A stretch of DNA of 46,014 bases. It comes from Candidatus Faecousia intestinigallinarum (GTDB lineage Bacteria > Bacillota > Clostridia > Oscillospirales > Oscillospiraceae). Position 1 is the first letter of the stretch. The number at the start of each line of letters is the position of its first letter. Positions 17,502-26,411 of the stretch are shown piece after piece. The stretch is from the NCBI GenBank assembly GCA_018715805.1, contig DVKX01000099.1, forward strand, positions 1-46,014. The letters run 5' to 3'. The translations under genes were made by a program, and so were the position numbers. The notes under the pieces were generated by a model. It saw only the letters and a list, made by a program, of their open reading frames with translations. It had not been told where the DNA came from and did not search any database.

Positions 17502-18191
17502 ATGAAAGAATATAAACATATCGTTTTCGATGTGGACGGAACGCTGCTGGATACCCGCCGTATGACCATCCGCTCCTTACAGGAGACGCTGCGGGAACGG
17601 CATCATCTGGAAAAAAGCGAGGCGGAGCTGGAATTCTGCCTGGGGATCCCCGGCGTGGATACTCTGCGCCGGCTGGGTATAGAGGACGTAGAGGGGACGC
17701 TGGTACAATGGCTAAAAAATGTGGAAAAATATGCGGATCTTTCGAAACCCTTTCCGGGCATTCCTGCGCTGTTGAAAGCGCTGCAGCAAATGGGATACCG
17801 GCTGGGCGTCGTCACCTCCCGTACTCGCCGGGAGCTGACCATGGATATGAAGGATCGGCGCTTTTGGAATGCCTTTGGCGCGATTGTGGTGGCGGACGAT
17901 ACCCGGGAGCATAAGCCGGAGTCGGCGCCGCTGCTGTGCTACCTAAAGCGAACGGAGGAAAAGGCGGAGGATGTGCTCTATGTAGGGGATACCGTGAATG
18001 ATTTCCTCTGTGCGCAGAGCGCCGGGGTGGATTTCGCACTGGCCAAATGGGGAGCGTTGGACGCGGCGGTTCCCTGTGTGACCGCACCGGAAACGCCAGA
18101 GGAATTACAGGCGTGGCTGCTCCGGCAACAGGAGATCTCCGGAAAAGAAAAGCCGCAGTCCAGTGAACAGTTTCCGCCGCGCTTATTGTGA
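17502..18191 (+). CDS. HAD-superfamily hydrolase, phosphoglycolate phosphatase-like
   Basis: 229 aa. HAD motif I is FDVDGTLLDT (nucleophile Asp near residue 10), motif II is VVTSRTR, motif III is the Lys in HKPESA, and motif IV is YVGDTVNDF. The alpha-helical cap lies between motifs I and II, as in Gph/PGMB-type enzymes. It likely dephosphorylates a small phosphorylated metabolite in the cytoplasm; the precise substrate is not readable. GGGAGAAAATA precedes the ATG. It is divergent from the lipoprotein gene. I see no good promoter in the 90-base gap. Confidence 0.85.
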   Translation: MKEYKHIVFDVDGTLLDTRRMTIRSLQETLRERHHLEKSEAELEFCLGIPGVDTLRRLGIEDVEGTLVQWLKNVEKYADLSKPFPGIPALLKALQQMGYRLGVVTSRTRRELTMDMKDRRFWNAFGAIVVADDTREHKPESAPLLCYLKRTEEKAEDVLYVGDTVNDFLCAQSAGVDFALAKWGALDAAVPCVTAPETPEELQAWLLRQQEISGKEKPQSSEQFPPRLL

Positions 18192-18209
18192 AATTTCTTT
18201 TTTTACCCA

Positions 18210-18238
18210 TTGCGTTTTGTGGAGCAATCCTGTATAAT
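18210..18238 (+). promoter_or_regulatory. Promoter of the polyferredoxin gene
   Basis: TTGCGT (18210-18215), a 17-base spacer and TATAAT (18233-18238), 36 bases before the ATG. Confidence 0.78.
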
Positions 18239-18274
18239 AGACCAGTAAAAACAAGAAAAGGGGATTTTCCTGTT

Positions 18275-18661
18275 ATGAAGAAGCTAACCGTCAAGAAAAA
18301 CGTGGAGTGCATGGCCTGCCTGGAGTGTGTACGCGCCTGCTCCACCGCATTTTATAAGCAGTTCCATCAGGACTTGTCCTGCATCCAGGTGGTAGCCAAA
18401 GGTGCTGGCGCCAAGCCCATGACCTGTATTCAGTGCGGCAAGTGTGCAAAAGCCTGCGAAAACGGCGCCATTACCCAGAACCCTAAGACCGGCGTATACA
18501 TGATCAACAAGAAAAAGTGTATCGGCTGCGGCAAGTGCGTGGAGGTATGCCCCATGAAGGTCATAGTCATGCCCCAGGGAGGTCCCGCTTCCAAGTGCAT
18601 TGCCTGCGGCATTTGCGCCAAAGCCTGCCCCATGGAAATCCTGGAGATTGTGGAGAAGTAA
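18275..18661 (+). CDS. Polyferredoxin with four [4Fe-4S] motifs
   Basis: 128 aa. Four complete CxxCxxCxxxC motifs, at Cys 12/15/18/22, 51/54/57/61, 82/85/88/92 and 108/111/114/118, with an extra Cys36. This is the plan of small electron-transfer subunits (two fused bacterial-type ferredoxins, DmsB/HybA-like core) carrying up to four [4Fe-4S] clusters. It is monocistronic, with its own promoter and a strong terminator, so its redox partner is encoded elsewhere. It has no signal peptide and is cytoplasmic. The start is ATG 18275; a longer upstream frame crosses the promoter and is not used. Confidence 0.9.
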   Translation: MKKLTVKKNVECMACLECVRACSTAFYKQFHQDLSCIQVVAKGAGAKPMTCIQCGKCAKACENGAITQNPKTGVYMINKKKCIGCGKCVEVCPMKVIVMPQGGPASKCIACGICAKACPMEILEIVEK

Positions 18662-18679
18662 GTACATAATACCCATATC

Positions 18680-18714
18680 GCGCGCCCTGGAAGACTCCGG
18701 GGCGCGCTTTTGTT
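18680..18714 (+). terminator. Terminator of the polyferredoxin gene
   Basis: Eleven-bp stem GCGCGCCCTGG/CCGGGGCGCGC (one G-U pair), six-base loop, then TTTTGTT. Confidence 0.88.
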
Positions 18715-18738
18715 ACAGAAAATTTCCAACCGTTACAA

Positions 18739-18767
18739 TTGCATATCAATGGGAAATGTGCTATACT
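18739..18767 (+). promoter_or_regulatory. murB promoter
   Basis: TTGCAT (18739-18744), a 17-base spacer ending TGC and TATACT (18762-18767). Confidence 0.78.
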
Positions 18768-18798
18768 GTCTACGACTATACACCCCGGAGGCATGAAA

Positions 18799-19710
18799 AT
18801 GGAAATGAGCGTTTTTCAAAGAAAAATTGCGGCTTTGGCCGGGAATATAGACATAAAGTACGGAGAGCCTATGCGGGAGCACACCTCCTTTCGTATTGGC
18901 GGCGGCGCGGAAGCAATGGCTTTTCCCAAGTCGGAGGAGGAACTATCCTGCCTTCTGAAAGCCGCGGGAGAGCTGGGCTGTAGGCCTAGGATATTGGGAG
19001 CCGGAACCAATGTGCTGGCGCCGGACGCGGGTCTTTCCGGTCTGATTATTTGTCTTAAAGACTGCTTGGATGGCATGGAACTGCTGGATAACTGCCGCAT
19101 ACGGGTAATGGCGGGCGTGACCATGACCCGCGCCGCTGTATTTGCGGCCAATCATGGCTTATCTGGACTGGAATTTGCCCATGGCATTCCAGGGACGGTG
19201 GGCGGCGGCGTATTTATGAATGCCGGAGCCTATGGCGGCGAGATCTGCCAGGTGTGCGAAAGCGTACGTCTTATGGAGCTGGACGGCAGCGTTCGTGAGA
19301 TTCCTGGGGAGGAAATGGGCTTTGCCTATCGCAGCAGCCGGGTACAGGAGGAGGGCGGCATCATTCTCAGCGCGGTGTTCGCGCTGCGGGCGGAAGCGCC
19401 GGAGCGTATCCGGGAGATCATGAAAGAACTGATGAGCAGACGCTCTGCCTCCCAGCCTCTGGATCTGCCCTCGGCAGGCTCTGCTTTCAAGCGCCCCCAG
19501 GGCGGCTACGCTGCCGCGCTGATTGAGCAGGCGGGGCTGAAAGGCTACCGCGTGGGCGGCGCGGCCATCTCCGTCAAGCATGCGGGCTTCGCAGTGAATA
19601 CAGGCGGCGCCACTGCCTGGGATGTGCGGGAATTGCTTCGGCAGGTATCTGACCGGGTTTATGAAAACAGCGGCATCCGCTTGGAGCCGGAAGTGCTGGT
19701 TTGGGAATAG
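18799..19710 (+). CDS. murB: UDP-N-acetylenolpyruvoylglucosamine reductase
   Basis: 303 aa. FAD-binding PCMH-type domain with HTSFRIGGGAEAMAFP, ILGAGTNVL, GIPGTVGGGVFMNAGAYGGE and AYRSSR, then the MurB C-terminal domain with SAGSAFKRP (active-site Ser) and QAGLKGYRVGGAAIS and a terminal Glu-containing EPEV. It reduces the enolpyruvyl ether to UDP-MurNAc in peptidoglycan precursor synthesis, using NADPH. Of three close ATGs I use 18799 because GGAGG lies seven bases before it. Downstream the usual rapZ and yvcK genes are missing and whiA follows directly. Confidence 0.95.
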   Translation: MEMSVFQRKIAALAGNIDIKYGEPMREHTSFRIGGGAEAMAFPKSEEELSCLLKAAGELGCRPRILGAGTNVLAPDAGLSGLIICLKDCLDGMELLDNCRIRVMAGVTMTRAAVFAANHGLSGLEFAHGIPGTVGGGVFMNAGAYGGEICQVCESVRLMELDGSVREIPGEEMGFAYRSSRVQEEGGIILSAVFALRAEAPERIREIMKELMSRRSASQPLDLPSAGSAFKRPQGGYAAALIEQAGLKGYRVGGAAISVKHAGFAVNTGGATAWDVRELLRQVSDRVYENSGIRLEPEVLVWE

Positions 19711-19737
19711 AGGGGGAAGGGCGCTGCGGACGCGGAT

Positions 19738-19914
19738 ATGGAAACCTCCGCGTTATTCTGCTTAGGAAAATCTTGGAATGTGGAAGCAGCGCCTATTTTG
19801 GCGGCGGATAAGCATCCCATGCGGGACGAGGAGTCTTGGCGGCGCCGGGGAATAACCGGGGAGATGCGATACCGCTTTTTTGAAAGATGCCTTACTGCGG
19901 TATTTGCACTGTAA
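19738..19914 (+). CDS. Doubtful 58-codon ORF between murB and whiA
   Basis: The 224-base gap between murB and whiA contains one open frame of 58 codons (METSALFCLGKSW start) in the same frame as murB after its TAG. The only purine-rich stretch (AGGGGGAAGGG) is more than 15 bases upstream of the ATG, so translation initiation would be poor. No family is recognised. I list it because it fills the gap where other Firmicutes have rapZ and yvcK, but it may be noncoding. Confidence 0.25.
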   Translation: METSALFCLGKSWNVEAAPILAADKHPMRDEESWRRRGITGEMRYRFFERCLTAVFAL

Positions 19915-19934
19915 GACAAGGAGGTGGGTGAACC

Positions 19935-20849
19935 ATGTCGGTTTCTTTTTCAGCGGGGGTGAAGAACGAGCTTTGCCGCCTGTTTCCGCAGAAAAAGTGC
20001 TGCGCGCTGGCGGAGTGCTTTGGTATTCTGCTGTATTGCAACAGCTTCGGCGGCGAAGGTCTGCGGATCATTACGGAGAATCGGGAGTTTGCCGCAATGA
20101 TCCCCAAATTGTTTCAGAAGGCTTTTCGGATGGAATTTGACGTCCAACCCACCGGCGACAGCACGGGCAAGCTGGTATTTCAGATGACCCGGCGGGAAAA
20201 GCTGCGCACGCTGATGGAAAGCTACGGCTTTTCCCTCAATGGTACTCTGTCGCTCCATGTGAATTTTTCCGTGATAGAGGAGGAATGCTGCCGGGCGGCG
20301 TTTCTGCGGGGGGCTTTTTTGGCAGGCGGCTCTGTTACAGACCCGGAAAAGGGCTACCATCTGGAATTGAGCACCACCCATCAAAGCGTGGCGAGGGAAA
20401 CTTTTGCGCTGATGCGGGAAGCATTGGGCTTTTCCCCCAAAATCGTCCGCCGAGGCGGTGGGCAGATCCTTTATCTGAAGCAGAGCGACCAGATCAGCGA
20501 CTGCCTTACCTACCTGGGCGCGCCCCTGGCGGCCATGGGTATTATGGAGGCCAAGCTGGAAAAAGATTTGAATAATCAGGTGAATCGCCGCTGCAACTGT
20601 GACGATGCGAATACCTCAAAGGTGGTGGACGCTGCCCAAGAGCAGCTCACAGCCATCCGTGTTTTGCGGGAGCAAGGCGCTCTGGAGCATCTGCCTCCGA
20701 AACTGCTGCAGGCGGCCGAAGCCCGGGAGAAACACCCTGCAGCGTCTTTGTCCGAATTGGCGGAGATGATGGAGCCGCCTATTACCAAACCGGCTATGAA
20801 CCATCGAATGAAGAGGATCGTCAGTTTATCAAAGGAGGAACGGCCATGA
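19935..20849 (+). CDS. whiA: DNA-binding protein WhiA
   Basis: 304 aa. The N-terminal LAGLIDADG-homing-endonuclease-like domain has SFSAGVKNEL, CRAAFLRGAFLAGGSV and ELSTTHQSVA; the C-terminal helix-turn-helix has NRRCNCDDANTSKVVDAA, PPKLLQAAEAREKHP and SLSELAEMMEPPITKPAMNHRMKRI. WhiA is a conserved Gram-positive DNA-binding protein linked to cell division and growth. AAGGAGGTGGGTGAACC precedes ATG 19935. Its stop overlaps the dnaE start by four bases, so the two are translationally coupled, an arrangement that ties a division regulator to the replicative polymerase. Confidence 0.95.
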   Translation: MSVSFSAGVKNELCRLFPQKKCCALAECFGILLYCNSFGGEGLRIITENREFAAMIPKLFQKAFRMEFDVQPTGDSTGKLVFQMTRREKLRTLMESYGFSLNGTLSLHVNFSVIEEECCRAAFLRGAFLAGGSVTDPEKGYHLELSTTHQSVARETFALMREALGFSPKIVRRGGGQILYLKQSDQISDCLTYLGAPLAAMGIMEAKLEKDLNNQVNRRCNCDDANTSKVVDAAQEQLTAIRVLREQGALEHLPPKLLQAAEAREKHPAASLSELAEMMEPPITKPAMNHRMKRIVSLSKEERP

Positions 20850-23800
20850 GTTTTGCCCATCTGCATGTGCACACGGAATACAGCCTGTTGGACGGCGCCT
20901 GCCGGATCGCTTCTCTGATGGAGCGGGTGAAGGAAGTGGGGCAGACCGCCGTGGCCATTACAGATCACGGGGTGATGTACGGCTGCATTGACTTTTATAA
21001 GGCGGCAAAAGCCGCCGGCGTGAAGCCTATTCTTGGCTGCGAGGTCTATGTGGCGCGCCGCACCATGGCAGATCGGGTGTACGGCCTGGATAACGACGCT
21101 TACCATTTGGTGCTGCTGTGCGAAAATAATCAGGGTTATCAAAACCTGTGTAAATTGGTATCGGAAGCGTTTCTGCACGGTTTTTACGGAAAGCCGCGGG
21201 TGGATTTGGCGCTGCTGGAGCAGTATCACGAGGGACTGATCGCTTTATCCGCGTGCCTGGCGGGAGCGATCCCCCAGTATTTGCTGGAAGAGTCCTACGG
21301 CGCGGCCAAGGACTACGCGGAAAACCTTTCCAGGATTTTTGGCAAAGGAAATTTCTTTCTGGAATTGCAGGATCACGGGATCCCAGAGCAGCGGGCGGTG
21401 AACCAGGGGATCCTCCGCTTGGCACGGGAGACGGGGCTGCCGCTGGTGGTCACCAACGACGCGCATTATCTTCGCCGGACGGATGCGAAAATGCAGGATG
21501 TGCTGCTGTGCGTCCAGACGGGAAAGACGGTGGACGACCCCAACCGGATGAGGTTTCAGACCGAGGAATTTTACATCAAAAGCGAGGAGGAGCTGCGGGA
21601 ACTGTTCCCCAGCTGTCCCGAGGCGTTTGAGAATACGGTACAGATTGCCCAGCGCTGTAACGTGGAATTTGTGTTTAACCAATATCACCTTCCCTCTTTC
21701 CCTGTGCCGGAGGGGTATACCAACGAGGCGTATTTCCGTAAGCTCTGCGAGGATGGTTTCCGGGAGCGCTATCCCAATCCTCCGGAGAGCTACCGGGAGC
21801 GGCTGGAATATGAAATCAGCGTCATCAGCCGAATGGGATATGTGAACTATTATCTGATCGTCTGGGATTTTATTCGATTCGCGAAGGAGTCTGATATTCC
21901 GGTGGGACCGGGGCGCGGCTCCGGCGCGGGCTCTATCGCGGCCTATTGCCTGCACATCACAGAAGTGGATCCCATGAAGTACAGCCTCATTTTCGAACGT
22001 TTCCTGAACCCGGAGCGGGTGAGCATGCCGGATTTTGATACGGATTTCTGCCAGGAGCGCCGGGGGGAGGTCATCGACTATGTGATGCAGAAATATGGCG
22101 CCGACCATGTGGCGCAGATCGCCACGTTCGGCACCATGGCGGCCAAGGGCGCCATCCGGGATGTGGGACGGGCGCTGAACTTTACCTATGCGGAGACGGA
22201 TGTGGTGGCCAAGCTGGTGCCCGGGATGCCGCTGCATATCACCCTAAAGGAGGCGCTGGCAGCATCTCCCAGGCTGAAGGAGATGTATGACGGGGATCAG
22301 CGGGTGAAGACCCTCATCGACACCGCCATGAGCCTGGAGGGGATGCCCCGGAATACCTCCACCCACGCCGCCGGCGTGGTGATCACCGCCGACCCGGTGG
22401 ACACCTATGTGCCCCTGTCCCGGAATGACGATACGGTGGTTACCCAGTATACCATGACCACCATTGAGGAGCTGGGTCTGCTGAAAATGGATTTTCTGGG
22501 GCTCAGAAACCTGACGGTAATTGCAGACGCAGAAAAAGAGATCCGAAAGATTGAACCGGACTTTTCCATAGCCGACGTGCCGGACGATGATCCGGAGACG
22601 TTTGCCATGGTGGCGGAGGGGAAGACCCAGGGCGTCTTCCAGCTGGAATCCGCCGGGATGACCGGGGTATGCGTGAACATGAAGCCCACCTCCATTGAGG
22701 ACTTTACCGCCGTGGTGGCGCTTTACCGTCCTGGCCCCATGGATTCAATTCCCAAGTTTATTGAATGGAAGCTGCACCCGGAAAAAGTGACGTACAAAAC
22801 GCCTCAGCTAAAGCCGATTCTGGAGGTTACCTACGGCTGTATCGTCTACCAGGAGCAGGTCATTGAAATTTTCCGTTCTCTGGGCGGCTATACCATGGGG
22901 CAGGCGGACAACATCCGCCGCGCCATTTCTAAGAAGAAGCAAAAAGTTATTGAAGCGGAGCGGAAGGTCTTCGTCTATGGCGACCAGACCCAGGGGATCC
23001 CCGGCTGCATCGCCCGGGGAATCAGCGAGCAGGCGGCGCAGGCCATCTATGACGAGATCGTGGACTTTGCCAACTACGCTTTCAATAAGTCCCACGCCGT
23101 ATGCTATGCGGTGGTAGCCTATCAGACGGCCTACCTGAAGTGCCACTATCCCAAGCAGTATATGGCGGCGCTGATGACTTCTGTGCTGGACTCTGCCGGG
23201 AAGATCGCCGGCTATATTGCCGAATGCAAAGAAATGGGAATACCCACATTGCCCCCGGACATCAATCACTCGGAGGATCATTTCGCCGTAGAGGGGGATG
23301 CGATCCGTTTTGGCCTGGGCGCGGTGAAGAATATCGGCCGCGGGCTGATCCGTACCATGGCTGCCCGGCGCAGGGAGGACGGCCCCTTTCAGTCGCTGGA
23401 GGATTTTCTTCAGCGGATGGAGGAGGGAGAACTGAACAAGCGGGCAGTGGAGAACCTTATCAAGTGCGGCGCCATGGATTGCTTCGGCTATCACCGCAGC
23501 GAACTGCTGGCAGTATATGATACCTTGATGGACAGTGTGGCGTCTACCCGGAGGAAGAACCTGGAAGGGCAGATGGGGCTGTTTGGTATGCTGGAGGAAG
23601 AGGAAGGCCGTGCTTCCGTTCCGATCCCCAAGCTGAAGGAGCTGAGCAAGGCGGATCGAATGTCCATGGAAAAGGAAACCATGGGCATCTATCTGTCCGG
23701 CCACCCTATGGATGATTACAGGCCGTACCTGCGCAACACCCATGTGGTGCCTATTGGAGAGCTGATGGGGGAGGAAAGCCCCTATGCCGATGAGCAGATA

Positions 23801-24310
23801 GTCAGTGTGGCGGGCATCGTCCAGAGCGTAAAAATGAAAACCACCCGCAACAATTCCACCATGGCATATGTGACGGTGGAGGATGATACGGCATCTATAG
23901 AAATGCTGGCGTTTTCCAGTGTGATCAGCCAGTACGGCGGTTACCTGCGGGAAAACGCGGCGGTGGTGATTACCGGCAGATTGTCCCTGCGGGACGACAA
24001 AGAGCCGCAGATCGTTATCAACCGCGCCAGACCCATTACGGATTTTACGGCCGATGGACTCCAGGAAGAGCCAACGGCACGGGAAGCGCCGGAAATTTAT
24101 CAGGGGACGCTGTATTTGCGCCTGGCTACAGAGGAGCCAAAGCAGTTCCGAAAACTCCGCGCCATTATCCAAATGTTCCCCGGGGACAGCCCGGTGGTGC
24201 TGTATTTTGCAGATACCAAGCTGCGGCGCGGCTCCCGGTGCAGCCTGGACAGCCGGATGCTCCAGGAATTGGAGCATATGCTGGGGAAAGAAAATGTTGT
24301 GCTGAAATAG
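20846..24310 (+). CDS. dnaE: DNA polymerase III subunit alpha
   Basis: 1154 aa, DnaE1 type. An N-terminal PHP domain (HLHVHTEYSLLDGA, ITDHGVMYG, NDAHYL) is followed by the C-family polymerase core with catalytic PDFDTDF at about 395-401 and a third Asp in LLKMDFLGLRN near 547. Next come the tandem helix-hairpin-helix (NLIKCGAMD), then an OB-fold (VSVAGIVQSVKMKTTRN) and a C-terminal tail. It replicates the chromosome in the cytoplasm. No intein or frame break is visible. The start overlaps whiA (ATGA). A new extended -10 promoter begins 22 bases after its stop. Confidence 0.96.
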   Translation: MSFAHLHVHTEYSLLDGACRIASLMERVKEVGQTAVAITDHGVMYGCIDFYKAAKAAGVKPILGCEVYVARRTMADRVYGLDNDAYHLVLLCENNQGYQNLCKLVSEAFLHGFYGKPRVDLALLEQYHEGLIALSACLAGAIPQYLLEESYGAAKDYAENLSRIFGKGNFFLELQDHGIPEQRAVNQGILRLARETGLPLVVTNDAHYLRRTDAKMQDVLLCVQTGKTVDDPNRMRFQTEEFYIKSEEELRELFPSCPEAFENTVQIAQRCNVEFVFNQYHLPSFPVPEGYTNEAYFRKLCEDGFRERYPNPPESYRERLEYEISVISRMGYVNYYLIVWDFIRFAKESDIPVGPGRGSGAGSIAAYCLHITEVDPMKYSLIFERFLNPERVSMPDFDTDFCQERRGEVIDYVMQKYGADHVAQIATFGTMAAKGAIRDVGRALNFTYAETDVVAKLVPGMPLHITLKEALAASPRLKEMYDGDQRVKTLIDTAMSLEGMPRNTSTHAAGVVITADPVDTYVPLSRNDDTVVTQYTMTTIEELGLLKMDFLGLRNLTVIADAEKEIRKIEPDFSIADVPDDDPETFAMVAEGKTQGVFQLESAGMTGVCVNMKPTSIEDFTAVVALYRPGPMDSIPKFIEWKLHPEKVTYKTPQLKPILEVTYGCIVYQEQVIEIFRSLGGYTMGQADNIRRAISKKKQKVIEAERKVFVYGDQTQGIPGCIARGISEQAAQAIYDEIVDFANYAFNKSHAVCYAVVAYQTAYLKCHYPKQYMAALMTSVLDSAGKIAGYIAECKEMGIPTLPPDINHSEDHFAVEGDAIRFGLGAVKNIGRGLIRTMAARRREDGPFQSLEDFLQRMEEGELNKRAVENLIKCGAMDCFGYHRSELLAVYDTLMDSVASTRRKNLEGQMGLFGMLEEEEGRASVPIPKLKELSKADRMSMEKETMGIYLSGHPMDDYRPYLRNTHVVPIGELMGEESPYADEQIVSVAGIVQSVKMKTTRNNSTMAYVTVEDDTASIEMLAFSSVISQYGGYLRENAAVVITGRLSLRDDKEPQIVINRARPITDFTADGLQEEPTAREAPEIYQGTLYLRLATEEPKQFRKLRAIIQMFPGDSPVVLYFADTKLRRGSRCSLDSRMLQELEHMLGKENVVLK

Positions 24311-24331
24311 CTTTTCTTTTGGGGAAAAATA

Positions 24332-24340
24332 TGTTATAAT
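24332..24340 (+). promoter_or_regulatory. Extended -10 promoter of the eleven-gene block
   Basis: TGT-TATAAT (24332-24340) with no recognisable -35 (the position reads TTTTCT). It lies 22 bases before the TTG start of the lipoprotein gene. Confidence 0.55.
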
Positions 24341-24362
24341 CCCATATTAGGGGGTGGGCAAT

Positions 24363-25670
24363 TTGCGGCATATCAAGCTGGCTTGGCTGCTTGTGGCAGT
24401 GGCGCTGCTATGCGGCTGCGCTGTATATGCCCCGCAGCAGCTTTATGCGCTGCCAAAGCGCTCACAAGCATATAACAACCTCCAGGCGGCAATGGACGCC
24501 GCCATGGGTACGCTGGAGTACAGTGCGCCGGTGGCGGGAGAGAATCAGCAGACCGTGCAGATGGCAGATCTGGACGGGGACGGCGCGCTGGAATTTCTGG
24601 TGTTTGCCAAAGGGGAGGCGGAGTATCCGCTGCAGATTTTGTGTTTCCACGCATCGGGAAACGGATATTTTCTGCAATATACCTTGGGGTTCCCGGGCAC
24701 AGCTTTCGATCAGGTGGCATATGCCCAGCTGGACGGATGCGGAGGCATGGAACTGGTGGTTGGCTGTCAGGTGAGCGATCAGGCGATGCGGGAGGCATAT
24801 GTATATACGTTTTCAGAGGGATTTCCTTCGCTGCTGGCGGATACGGCTTATGCGGAGTATCTCTGTACCGATTTGAACAGCGACGGCGCAGAGGAGGTGT
24901 TCCTGCTCCGTCCGGGTACGGAGGGGACGGATACGGCAAGGCTGCTGGCAATGGAAGGCGGCGTCTTGCAGGAGATGCGGACGGCGGAGACATCCTTTTC
25001 TGTTGATCGGGTGAAGCGGATCCTGTCCGGCAGCCTCAGTGATGGTAGCCAAGCGGTTTTCGTGGCGGGGGCGCTGGAGGATGGTGGACTTTTCACCGAT
25101 GTATTCGTGCTGAATGGGGACGAATTTACCAATATAACCCGGAAGGCGGACAGTGAAAGCAGCCAGACCACTCTGCGCGGATACCCGGTATATGCCGACG
25201 ACATTGACGAAGACGGCGTTATGGAGCTGCCGGATCTGATCCAGGGCGCATTGCGGCTGGAGGATCCGGAGGCCGGACAATATATGATTCGCTGGTATGC
25301 GCTGGATTCCCACGGGGGACAGACGGATAAGCGGTATACATTTCATGATTTTACCGCCGGATGGTATCTGGAACTGGACAGCAGTCAGGCGGAGCAAATG
25401 ACCGTTCGTCGGGAGGACATAGGATGGGTCTTCTACGGACGAGATGCCGGGCAGCCAGGATGGTCGAAGGTAATGACAATCTTTGCTTTTACAGGAGATA
25501 CGCGGGAAGAGCAGGCAGTGCAGGAGAATCGCTTTGTTCTGCTGCGAACGGAGGACGTGACCTACGCTGCCTATTTGGAGGTGGCCTCCGCCGCGCTGCA
25601 TATGACCCGGGAGGATTTGATAAACGGTTTCCAGCTGATTGGCAAGGCGTGGAAGACCGGCGAGACATAA
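24363..25670 (+). CDS. Lipoprotein with calcium-binding-like DxDxDG repeats
   Basis: 435 aa. A type II signal peptide is followed by lipidation Cys19 (LLCGC). At least three EF-loop-like repeats are seen, ADLDGDGALEFLV, TDLNSDGAEEVFLL and DDIDEDGVMELPDL, as in FG-GAP/VCBS-type beta-propellers. It should fold on the outer face of the membrane. The start TTG 24363 has AGGGGGTG six bases before it; GTG 24354 is in frame but too close to that site. It is directly followed by a response regulator and a sensor kinase with a large outer domain, so a sensory partner role is plausible (inference). Confidence 0.8.
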   Translation: MRHIKLAWLLVAVALLCGCAVYAPQQLYALPKRSQAYNNLQAAMDAAMGTLEYSAPVAGENQQTVQMADLDGDGALEFLVFAKGEAEYPLQILCFHASGNGYFLQYTLGFPGTAFDQVAYAQLDGCGGMELVVGCQVSDQAMREAYVYTFSEGFPSLLADTAYAEYLCTDLNSDGAEEVFLLRPGTEGTDTARLLAMEGGVLQEMRTAETSFSVDRVKRILSGSLSDGSQAVFVAGALEDGGLFTDVFVLNGDEFTNITRKADSESSQTTLRGYPVYADDIDEDGVMELPDLIQGALRLEDPEAGQYMIRWYALDSHGGQTDKRYTFHDFTAGWYLELDSSQAEQMTVRREDIGWVFYGRDAGQPGWSKVMTIFAFTGDTREEQAVQENRFVLLRTEDVTYAAYLEVASAALHMTREDLINGFQLIGKAWKTGET

Positions 25671-25702
25671 CGGCTGCGGCGGCAGCGGAAGTGAGGAACA
25701 GG

Positions 25703-26389
25703 ATGAAAAAGGTACTGATTTTGGAAGACGAAGAGAATATCCGCTCCTTCGTGGTAATTAACCTGAAACGGGCGGGTTATCAGGCCATTGAGGCGGGGAC
25801 AGGGCAGGAGGCGCTGGATCGCCTGCAGGAAAACCCGGATATCGGCGTGGCGATTTTGGATATTATGCTGCCGGATATGGATGGTTTTGAAGTCTGCCGC
25901 CGTATCCGGGCGGTGAGCAATCAGCTGGGAATTATCATGCTCACAGCCCGCACCCAGGAAATGGATAAGGTGACGGGGCTGATGACCGGGGCGGATGATT
26001 ATGTGACCAAGCCCTTTTCCCCGGCGGAGCTGACCGCACGGATTGACGCGCTTTACCGCCGGATATCCGGCGACGGCAGTTCTTTCAACGAATTGCTGAC
26101 CCAGGGACCGTTTGTGATGAATACCCGCAACCATACTTTGGAAAAGGCCGGCAACCGCATTCGCCTGACCCAGGTGGAGTATGCTATTATGAAGCTGTTT
26201 ATGCAGAATCCCGGGCGGGCGCTGTCCCGCGAGGATATTCTCAGCGCCGTATGGGGAAAGGATTACGACAGCGAATTGAAAATTGTGGACGTGAATATCC
26301 GCCGGCTGCGCATCAAAATTGAGGATGACACCGCCAATCCGGTCTATATCACCACGGTCTGGGGCTTTGGCTACAAATGGGGCGCTTGA
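25703..26389 (+). CDS. OmpR-family response regulator
   Basis: 228 aa. Receiver domain: LEDEE at 8-12, phosphoacceptor Asp53 in AILDIMLPDMDG, TAR and the switch Lys in VTKPF. Winged-helix output domain from about 128, with TQVEYAIMKLF and VNIRRLRIKIE. ATG 25703 follows GTGAGGAACAG. It forms a two-component pair with the kinase 22 bases downstream. Targets are unknown; the extended -10 promoter at 24332 lacks a -35 and could be autoregulated. Confidence 0.92.
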   Translation: MKKVLILEDEENIRSFVVINLKRAGYQAIEAGTGQEALDRLQENPDIGVAILDIMLPDMDGFEVCRRIRAVSNQLGIIMLTARTQEMDKVTGLMTGADDYVTKPFSPAELTARIDALYRRISGDGSSFNELLTQGPFVMNTRNHTLEKAGNRIRLTQVEYAIMKLFMQNPGRALSREDILSAVWGKDYDSELKIVDVNIRRLRIKIEDDTANPVYITTVWGFGYKWGA

Positions 26390-26411
26390 CTTGCGGAGAG
26401 GAGACAGACCC

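Noticed and set aside
22808..24277. 489-codon leftward ORF inside dnaE
   Set aside because: Antisense shadow of a fully identified polymerase gene.
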